From IMG/VR virus record IMGVR_UViG_3300028394_000094, positions 1 to 54,763 of that record: DNA of 54,763 nucleotides. The stretch is one strand, 5' to 3'. The notes below the pieces were generated by a model. That model had not been told where the DNA came from, made no database searches, and was given only the letters and a program-made list of their open reading frames with translations. Source of the stretch: a virus. This document shows, piece after piece, positions 49,347-54,763 of the stretch (positions are counted from its first letter, which is position 1; the number at the start of each line of letters is the position of its first letter). The translations under genes were made by a program, and so were the position numbers.

Positions 49347-49826
49347 TTAAGTTGTTGATAAGCGTACTAAAGCAGTGGAAGTTGTATTCGATGGCATTGT
49401 TAAAGTAAAGTTACCAGCAGTAATTGTCTGTGAACCAAAGGTATACACGGCAACCGCCTTGTTAGACTGAGTTGAGTTATATAACAACATGGTGTCAAAT
49501 GCAGTAGACAGTGTTACTGTCGTGTAAGTAATACTTGCAGATGGTGTCCAATACCCTACGCCAGCCGTTGTAGATGAGTTTGTAGATGCGGGATTAGTTG
49601 CACCTGTAACCGTTACCCCACCAGCCGTATATCCTGTACCTGTTACTTCACCAGTTGCGCTATACGCAGTAGTAGAAGCATTAAGCGTAGCAGATGCTAG
49701 ATATAACGCCGCTTTAAATGTATTTGCTGTACTTGCAGTTTGCGCTGGATTAGCTGAACTAAAGTTATGGGTTGCGCTTAAAAGCTCACCCAAAAACGAA
49801 GTACACATTGATTGAGTATTTGCCAT
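49347..49826 (-). CDS. Beta-rich virion protein, paralogue 1 (159 aa)
   Basis: The beta-rich part has AYSATGEVTGTGYTAGGVTVTG, and the C-terminus AVYTFGSQTITAGNFTLTMPSN. The same layout is found in the 50028 gene, so the two are paralogues. Head- or tail-surface structural proteins of this design are common in uncultured phages. ATG start MANTQSMC. Confidence 0.7.
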   Translation of the reverse strand: MANTQSMCTSFLGELLSATHNFSSANPAQTASTANTFKAALYLASATLNASTTAYSATGEVTGTGYTAGGVTVTGATNPASTNSSTTAGVGYWTPSASITYTTVTLSTAFDTMLLYNSTQSNKAVAVYTFGSQTITAGNFTLTMPSNTTSTALVRLSTT

Positions 49827-49829
49827 GAT

Positions 49830-50021
49830 TTATCCTAAAGTTGCCCCGACTAGATCGGTAAATGGTGAAGTTTTAAGGGTTACATGAGCAGAACGGTGGA
49901 CTAGTTCACCATCTAGCCAATACTCTGTCCAAGTTGTGTATTCAACGTCATTATCAACTGAACCTTCTTTTTTTTCAAGAAGGGAGTCATCCATTTCGCC
50001 TTTTGTTGTTGTAACTAACAT
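49830..50021 (-). CDS. Small late protein (63 aa)
   Basis: Begins MLVTTTKGEMDDSLLEKKEG and contains YTTWTEYWLDGELVHRSAH. It lies between the two paralogous virion genes. A similar short protein often accompanies that pair. No function known. Confidence 0.62.
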   Translation of the reverse strand: MLVTTTKGEMDDSLLEKKEGSVDNDVEYTTWTEYWLDGELVHRSAHVTLKTSPFTDLVGATLG

Positions 50022-50027
50022 AGTATC

Positions 50028-50447
50028 CTAAGCCTGTCTAATTACTGCAGATGTTGATGTATTTGTTGGAAAAGTAATTTGGAACGTAGCATTACAGGTT
50101 TTATCTGCCCCAAAATTTAAAATAAATATTGAAGCATTACTCCTAGTAACATTATAAAACAAAGCACCCCTACAAGTAAATGCTGCAGGACTCCATAATA
50201 AGTTATCAAAACTAATATATAAAACGCCCGAGGCGGCATCAGTATTAATTGTTGTACCTGTAACAAGTTTACCCCCTGCTGTGTAGCCCGTACCTGTAAT
50301 CTCACCTACCGTTGTGTATGCTGTGGTAGCACCTGTTATATTAGCACCACCGTTATATAAAGCACAGTATATAGTATCAGTAGCTAAATTCTGTCCAGCT
50401 TGGACAGCTTGAGATTTAAAGGAAGTGGTGATGGTTTGAATTATCAT
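50028..50447 (-). CDS. Beta-rich virion protein, paralogue 2 (139 aa)
   Basis: TVGEITGTGYTAGGKLVTG, then FILNFGADKTCNATFQITFPTN, matches the layout of the 49347 product. It probably arose by duplication. It overlaps the preceding gene by 4 nt. Structural role inferred. Confidence 0.7.
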   Translation of the reverse strand: MIIQTITTSFKSQAVQAGQNLATDTIYCALYNGGANITGATTAYTTVGEITGTGYTAGGKLVTGTTINTDAASGVLYISFDNLLWSPAAFTCRGALFYNVTRSNASIFILNFGADKTCNATFQITFPTNTSTSAVIRQA

Positions 50448-51283
50448 TTAACTGGGTACCTAATCTGCCCATCTCTGTACGCATCACCACGTTCTTTACC
50501 ATCACCTAATTGTTTGAGTAACAACATTGCATCGCCATAGCGTTGAGCATACAAAGCCACAAGGTCAGCTTCACCTTTCATAAAGGTAATCGCTTCACAT
50601 AAACAGCCGTTTAACAAGGCTGTATCAAAGTTATCACCAAGCCAAGTAGTACCAGAAGTAACAATAGACTCTGGGTAGAAGAAATAATGTAACTCCATGT
50701 TGTAAGCTTTATCTGGAGTCGGTCCTAGTATAAGACTCAACTCAGCAGGGTATGTATATTGAGGTCCAAATATGGCGTAGTATTGGGGTAAACCCGTATA
50801 GTTTGGTAGTGTGTATGACTCACGAATAAAGTTAACATCTTTATCAAGCAAGTAATTATACTCACCTTGGAATATCATTGAACCTGATACTGTGCCACTA
50901 TTGACAACCGATAAAGAAATTGTAGTACTAGCAATACCAATTACTAAAGCACCTGTACCAATTCCGGTACCTGTAACAGACTGCCCTATAACAATATTAG
51001 TGTTACTAGATACAGTAATTGTGTTTAATCCAGATGTTCCAGTAGCCGTAGGAGTAGCGTAGGAGTAAATAGCTAAAGAAAATACAGACAAAAAATCATT
51101 CGGACAGGCTACATACTTGTTAGCCGGACTCGTAACCCCTATCACATTCTTTCGGAGTGATGGTAACTGAACAGAGTTATAAATCTTCTGTTCAGTCTGT
51201 TGGGTAAATGTAGCGAGTTCAGTAGCTGTAAAAGTGTTTTCTGTATAACTCTGAATTGCAGCACATAATTGTGTGTAGTTCAT
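50444..51283 (-). CDS. Tail adaptor/tubular-type protein (279 aa)
   Basis: MNYTQLCAAIQSYTENTF, then ATFTQQTEQKIYNSVQLPSLR, is the common start of adaptor or tail-tubular proteins of podovirus-like phages. A central beta insertion (GLNTITVSSNTNIVIGQSVTG) is followed by the conserved end (YFFYPESIV, LLNGCLCEAITFMKGE, LYAQRYGDAMLLLKQL). It would sit between head and tail. Family assignment is by pattern. Confidence 0.78.
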   Translation of the reverse strand: MNYTQLCAAIQSYTENTFTATELATFTQQTEQKIYNSVQLPSLRKNVIGVTSPANKYVACPNDFLSVFSLAIYSYATPTATGTSGLNTITVSSNTNIVIGQSVTGTGIGTGALVIGIASTTISLSVVNSGTVSGSMIFQGEYNYLLDKDVNFIRESYTLPNYTGLPQYYAIFGPQYTYPAELSLILGPTPDKAYNMELHYFFYPESIVTSGTTWLGDNFDTALLNGCLCEAITFMKGEADLVALYAQRYGDAMLLLKQLGDGKERGDAYRDGQIRYPVK

Positions 51284-51549
51284 TAGCCCATCGGTCCTCT
51301 AGCCATCACACCTTTAGTAGCAGCGCCTGTACCACGGATTTTAATAGCACCGTTAGGATTCTCTGGAGTATAACTTCCCTTACTAATTCCACCAGCAGAG
51401 ATGTTCATCTTATTCATGCGTTCAGCGCCAGTACTATACTTGCTATCTTCTTGAATAGAACTTTTCTTGCCGTTCATAGTATGTGGTTCGGCATAAACTT
51501 CTGCGTTACCAACTTCTTTACCCATTACTTTCTTAGAAAACTTTGCCAT
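51283..51549 (-). CDS. Small late protein (88 aa), unknown
   Basis: Begins MAKFSKKVMGKEVGNAEVYAEP and ends in Gly-rich KGVMARGPMG. It is basic. It overlaps the adaptor start by one base. It belongs to the run of small head/tail genes with no known role. Confidence 0.62.
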   Translation of the reverse strand: MAKFSKKVMGKEVGNAEVYAEPHTMNGKKSSIQEDSKYSTGAERMNKMNISAGGISKGSYTPENPNGAIKIRGTGAATKGVMARGPMG

Positions 51550-51737
51550 TATCTGCCCCTTTGTGCGGCTACTTTAGCCATGTTTCGTCCCATAGACTTC
51601 ATGTTGGAATTAATTTTACCAACACCATTCTTCATCGGTCCGTTTTCAATTTTTATATTTGGTCCAGAGTCACCAAGGTTTGTACCTTTAGTTTTTCCAG
51701 ATTTAGTTATGCCATCGGCTGCTTTTCTGAATCCCAT
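51549..51737 (-). CDS. Small basic late protein (62 aa), unknown
   Basis: MGFRKAADGITKSGKTKGTN, then GVGKINSNMKSMGRNMAKV: Lys/Gly/Met rich and low in complexity. Its stop abuts the next start. Not recognised. Confidence 0.6.
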   Translation of the reverse strand: MGFRKAADGITKSGKTKGTNLGDSGPNIKIENGPMKNGVGKINSNMKSMGRNMAKVAAQRGR

Positions 51738-51747
51738 TTTACACTCC

Positions 51748-52176
51748 TTAAGTTACTGTAATTGTTACATCTGATACTAGCCAAGCTGGTGCTAAATAGT
51801 TAGGTGTTAATCCTGCATCATTTGCTCTTGACCCACCAACAGGGTACCAACCCCATTGTATAATTCTACTACCTAATTCGGGATAACCGTTAGAATCTAC
51901 ACTATTATTATTCGCAACAGTTACTTGTAAACCACTTGTTCCAGAAGCATAATAACTTATATCAGGTCTTGGCTCCCTTACTGCTTGCGGGTCATTAACC
52001 GGATACATACCCAATCTTAACTGCGGTTGATCAGGTTCCCAACACTCAGGACATACTAAAATATTAACCGTTTTGGTTTTAATTACAAGCTTCTTTAATA
52101 CCTTGAGCATATACCGTTGACCACAACGATCACACTCCGCAATACTGTGTTTACCCGAAGCAAATCTATTAGGCAT
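51748..52176 (-). CDS. Zinc-ribbon virion protein (142 aa)
   Basis: MPNRFASGKHSIAECDRCGQRY and LVCPECWEPDQPQLRLGM give CxxC...CxxC, a zinc ribbon, then a Pro/Gly part. I recognise this layout (F.SGK..IAECDRCG) from many uncultured phage genomes, close to head-completion genes. Role unknown, likely head-tail joining. Confidence 0.72.
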   Translation of the reverse strand: MPNRFASGKHSIAECDRCGQRYMLKVLKKLVIKTKTVNILVCPECWEPDQPQLRLGMYPVNDPQAVREPRPDISYYASGTSGLQVTVANNNSVDSNGYPELGSRIIQWGWYPVGGSRANDAGLTPNYLAPAWLVSDVTITVT

Positions 52177-52179
52177 ATA

Positions 52180-53109
52180 TTACCTATAAAAAGACATACG
52201 AGGAACATATCTACTTGCTGCTTTTTCCCTATCTTCTTGAGCAGCTAAATCAAACTGTTGTTCATAATCAGCTTTTAACAATTGGGCACGGTTTGGGTCT
52301 ACTTCCGGTATCTTAATGCTTAAATAGTAAGCAAGCCCAGCCGCCATACATGGTATCCATCTAAACGGTATGTCCTGCATATATACACCCCCGCCTCCAG
52401 CATCCTGTATACGGCGCATCCTATAGTAAACAAAGGTGTAAGTAGTGCCTGTTTCAGGAGTGGGCCAAACATTAATATTTGGTAAGTAGTTAATAGATAC
52501 ATATGTTAATACAGGATGTGTAGCAGCAGTTGTACCGTTCTGCGCACGAGAACAATTTAATAGTTGATTATTTGCTGTACTTACCGCTTGGTAATAAATA
52601 GTTTCAGCGTCAATATTTACAAATCCGTTACTAGGAAGTAACGCAACATTGCTTACAGTAATTGTTGTAGCAGTAGTAGTTACAGCAGTTGCTACTGTAA
52701 CTGTTGTTGGGGAAATATTCCCGCTCTGTCTATTTACCCAAACTTGGATTGGTCTACCTGTAGTTGTCTTATTAGGAATCGTCATATAGGTAGGTTCAGA
52801 AATCCGACTAATATTAATATCTTGCTGGTTAACTTCACCATTATTAGTACGAGTTACCATGTCTAAAAGGTCTATGGTATCTACAGGGTATGGGTAGGAA
52901 GCTTGTCCTGACACTAAAGTAATTGCGCCTTGGTCAACTGTCCATAAGTTAATACCACGATTAGCCCATTCAATCGTTAGAATGTTCATACTACGGCGAG
53001 CAGTCTTCAGGTCGTAGCCTGTACGTAGCTGTTTACCACAACGCTCAAAAGCCTCTTCAACGAGGTTATTTAGGTCAAGGTCAAATGCGGAAGTGCCGCT
53101 AGTTGTCAT
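52180..53109 (-). CDS. P22 gp4-like head/tail completion protein (309 aa)
   Basis: Starts with LDLNNLVEEAFERCGKQLR, then LKTARRSMNILTIEWANRGINLW, the four-helix pattern of P22 gp4-type tail accessory factors that bind beneath the portal. A beta insertion (TVTVATAVTTTATTITVS) and a helical end (DYEQQFDLAAQEDREKA) follow. It overlaps the upstream gene's stop by one base. Homology is by pattern. Confidence 0.78.
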   Translation of the reverse strand: MTTSGTSAFDLDLNNLVEEAFERCGKQLRTGYDLKTARRSMNILTIEWANRGINLWTVDQGAITLVSGQASYPYPVDTIDLLDMVTRTNNGEVNQQDINISRISEPTYMTIPNKTTTGRPIQVWVNRQSGNISPTTVTVATAVTTTATTITVSNVALLPSNGFVNIDAETIYYQAVSTANNQLLNCSRAQNGTTAATHPVLTYVSINYLPNINVWPTPETGTTYTFVYYRMRRIQDAGGGGVYMQDIPFRWIPCMAAGLAYYLSIKIPEVDPNRAQLLKADYEQQFDLAAQEDREKAASRYVPRMSFYR

Positions 53110-53363
53110 TACTTCCTCTTTTTAGCCGTCTTTGCTGAATTGATGAAATCCATTGCGGAGGGAGCGCCTTTGGCTCCGACTTTCCGCATTTTCTCTTTAG
53201 AACCAGCAGCAATTCTTTTACGCTTTGCATTAATGTTTGCATATAAGCCCACCTTACCACCTTCAGCAAATTGAGTAAAATCCGTATCGTCTCTGCGGGC
53301 TTTCTTTTTACCACCCGGCATTTTGGATGGGTCTATTGCCCCCATTCCACGAGAGGCTCTCAT
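53109..53363 (-). CDS. Small basic protein with EGGKVGLYANI motif (84 aa)
   Basis: MRASRGMGAIDPSKMPGGKKK, then AEGGKVGLYANINAKRKRIA and VGAKGAPSAMDF. The EGGKVGLYANI block is a feature I know from many marine and freshwater phage genomes. Very basic; function unknown, probably a virion component. Confidence 0.68.
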   Translation of the reverse strand: MRASRGMGAIDPSKMPGGKKKARRDDTDFTQFAEGGKVGLYANINAKRKRIAAGSKEKMRKVGAKGAPSAMDFINSAKTAKKRK

Positions 53364-53650
53364 ACCATCTTCCCACGAGTTTTACCACGAACACAACAGC
53401 CATCAGCACGTTTAGAAGCAGAACCAACTTTACCACCTTTAGCATATTTCTCAGGGGTTATAGTTATTTCTTTCTCTATAGTAACTTCTTTCGCAGGTTC
53501 TTTTCCTTTTGATTTTGTTCTACGGGTTTTAGACTCTTCACGAGTCTCCCCACCAAGTTCTTCGTTAATAACTTCAACGGGATTGGCTAGACCTTTAGTA
53601 TCTAAAAAGTTACTAGCCTTATCGCTTAGACCTTTAATAAAATCTCTCAT
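53360..53650 (-). CDS. Small protein with AKGGKVGSASKRADG motif (96 aa)
   Basis: A helical start (MRDFIKGLSDKASNFLD) and acidic/basic middle precede the conserved ending AKGGKVGSASKRADG, CCVRGKTRGKMV. This ending repeats the Gly-Gly theme of the neighbouring genes. An ATGA overlap links it to the 53109 gene. Confidence 0.68.
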   Translation of the reverse strand: MRDFIKGLSDKASNFLDTKGLANPVEVINEELGGETREESKTRRTKSKGKEPAKEVTIEKEITITPEKYAKGGKVGSASKRADGCCVRGKTRGKMV

Positions 53651-53651
53651 G

Positions 53652-54233
53652 TTAGCAGTACCTTCCGCCTTTAGACATCTTAACCATTGTACCTTTAGTT
53701 AAACCTTTTTTAGCTACGCCATTAGCTGATTTACGGAATGTTCCGCCTTTAGCTAGTTTAAGGTCTGTACCTTTACCACCTTTGTGTTCTTGGGCATCGT
53801 GTTGTTTCATGGCTTTTTTGATCATTGCTTTATCTTGCGCTGTATCATTTTTAGCCATACCACCCATAGCCATTTTCTTGACCTTACCACCTTTTTTCAT
53901 CATTCCGGGAGTTCCGGGTTCAGGAGAACCAGTTTGCATCATTTGATTGTCCATACCCATGCGTCCGCCTACAGGAGCCATAGGTGCTCGTGGCATTGAT
54001 CTTGGGGGCATCATTGGTTTTTTCTTAGCCAATAATGCTGCCATCATTTTTGGGTCCATCTTAGGAGACATTTTTGAAGCCATCGTATCACCACCTTCAT
54101 TAAAAGTTTTGCCTTTGTCGGCAGTTGAAAAATCACGTCCCACGGATTGTGGAACACCTACCTTCTTAGCAAAAGCTTTATTATGAGCAATTGCTTCCAT
54201 AAATTTGTGTTGCTTTTTACTGCTACTTGGCAT
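53652..54233 (-). CDS. Small Met/Lys-rich protein with MPSSSKKQHKFMEA start (193 aa)
   Basis: The start MPSSSKKQHKFMEAIAHNKA, then FAKKVGVPQSVGRDF, is a conserved phage pattern. The middle is Met/Pro/Lys-rich, and the C-terminal part has several GG motifs (KKGGKVKKM, AKGGTFRKSANG, MSKGGRYC). It probably is a minor virion protein. Its start overlaps the membrane-protein gene. Confidence 0.7.
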   Translation of the reverse strand: MPSSSKKQHKFMEAIAHNKAFAKKVGVPQSVGRDFSTADKGKTFNEGGDTMASKMSPKMDPKMMAALLAKKKPMMPPRSMPRAPMAPVGGRMGMDNQMMQTGSPEPGTPGMMKKGGKVKKMAMGGMAKNDTAQDKAMIKKAMKQHDAQEHKGGKGTDLKLAKGGTFRKSANGVAKKGLTKGTMVKMSKGGRYC

Positions 54234-54411
54234 CTTTCTTTCCTAACCAGCCTTGAACTGTTTTAGTTTCGTAGATACGTATAGCCGTCCAGACTATAGT
54301 AAATATAGCGCCAATAGAGGGTAGCATATCCATTAATGTTCCTACTACAGTTACTAAAGATAAAGCATCAATTACATACTTTATGTTCTCATTTAAAGTG
54401 TCCATCAACAT
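54223..54411 (-). CDS. Small membrane protein, holin-like (62 aa)
   Basis: Two hydrophobic stretches, IDALSLVTVVGTLMDML and IGAIFTIVWTAIRIY, precede a hydrophilic tail (ETKTVQGWLGKKDAK). This is the size and shape of a class II holin. I chose the ATG at 54411 with AAGG 5 nt upstream; a GTG at 54417 and an ATG at 54405 are also possible. It lies among head genes, well away from the lysis cassette, so a virion or exclusion role is also possible. Confidence 0.62.
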   Translation of the reverse strand: MLMDTLNENIKYVIDALSLVTVVGTLMDMLPSIGAIFTIVWTAIRIYETKTVQGWLGKKDAK

Positions 54412-54662
54412 TTCCACCTTTTTAAACTTGCGGCTTTCCTAGTTGGTTTGCCGTTCTCGTCTTTCATTGGTCCGGGCATTCCTGACATCCTAGCGCAGAA
54501 TGACCTCTTTCTTGCACCGCCTTGCGGTTGCGGAGCCTTTAGATTAGACCCCGTAGCCGCATTGTACTTAGCTCTACCCTTGGCAGTAAGACCCGCCCCT
54601 TTAGATACAGGTAGCTTCTCACCCCTACCAATAGCAAGAGACGGACCTTTTTTCTTAGCCAT
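54405..54662 (-). CDS. Small basic protein, DUF6321-like (85 aa)
   Basis: MAKKKGPSLAIGRGEKLPVSKG, split here, then GLTAKGRAKYNAATGSNLK and RKRSFCARMSGM, ending LKRWKC. I recognise this pattern as a DUF6321-type phage protein found in head gene clusters. Its stop overlaps the next start as TGATG. Function unknown. Confidence 0.72.
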   Translation of the reverse strand: MAKKKGPSLAIGRGEKLPVSKGAGLTAKGRAKYNAATGSNLKAPQPQGGARKRSFCARMSGMPGPMKDENGKPTRKAASLKRWKC

Positions 54663-54763
54663 AAAATATAGTAATTCCAGTTACTGAACCTACACTCAAA
54701 GTTAAATATAAACCTTCTTTTGCTACAATCCCTTCACCGGGAATTAATATACAAGTTGTGTTT
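54655..54763 (-). CDS. C-terminal end of a small virion protein (partial, cut by right edge)
   Basis: The minus strand enters the window in a frame reading CILIPGEGIVAKEGLYLTL, then GSVTGITIFYG and a stop at 54657-54655 that overlaps the next ATG. The IPGEGI...YLTL...VTGITIFYG ending is a beta-type C-terminus seen in small phage decoration or head proteins. The N-terminal part lies outside the window. This frame does not continue from the gene cut at the left edge. Confidence 0.62.
   Translation of the reverse strand, partial: NTTCILIPGEGIVAKEGLYLTLSVGSVTGITIFYG

Noticed and set aside
52180-53109. This protein as the portal
   Set aside because: It is much shorter than portals and follows the P22 gp4-type pattern.

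Overview
This window looks like most of the genome of a tailed double-stranded DNA bacteriophage (Caudoviricetes), probably from an uncultured aquatic sample. Nothing from a host chromosome is visible. A podovirus-like virion is inferred: there is a large terminase, P22 gp4/gp10-like tail-completion proteins, very large Gln/Pro-rich proteins of the ejected/internal type and a tail fibre with a self-cleaving chaperone, but no tape-measure, tail-tube or sheath gene. Promoters with sigma-70-like boxes (TTGACT/A, 16-18 bp, TAAAAT/TATAGT) and an M15 peptidase lysis cassette with membrane proteins suggest a Gram-negative host, which I cannot name. No integrase or repressor is seen.

Layout. Bases 1-2371 (minus strand) hold a small gene cut by the left edge, then terL and terS. 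Bases 2372-2813 are a divergent control region. Bases 2814-25308 (plus strand) are the early/middle region: one stand-alone gene closed by tandem terminators; a 0.7 kb non-coding region with direct repeats, hairpins and a striking iteron-like array (origin candidate); many tiny overlapping genes; a DUF3150-like / MoxR AAA+ / metallopeptidase-VWA module; a VRR-NUC nuclease; and a replication block (family A DNA polymerase, Cas4-like nuclease, SNF2-type helicase, a zinc-ribbon protein of SSB-like context, AEP primase-helicase). A strong terminator lies at 25367-25392. Bases 25391-54763 (minus strand) are the late region. Read in transcription order from the right edge it holds small head-associated proteins, tail-completion proteins, adhesins/fibre, lysis genes, the gp10-like protein and then five large internal-virion-type proteins ending in a 2593-residue polyvalent protein.

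The two ends of the window both sit inside minus-strand genes. Portal, scaffold/protease and major capsid genes are missing, so they most likely lie between the left and right ends of a circular (or circularly permuted) map.

The most interesting signals are: (1) eleven exact copies of the palindrome AGTAA-NN-TTACT, all between 2684 and 13077; (2) the nested AAGTTCC/GGAACTT array at 3746-4016; (3) a GHKL ATPase domain plus an HELAH zincin motif in the giant virion protein; (4) the promoter-led MoxR/VWA-metallopeptidase module; and (5) structured leaders that could switch ribosome-binding-site access before the primase-helicase gene and a lysis gene.
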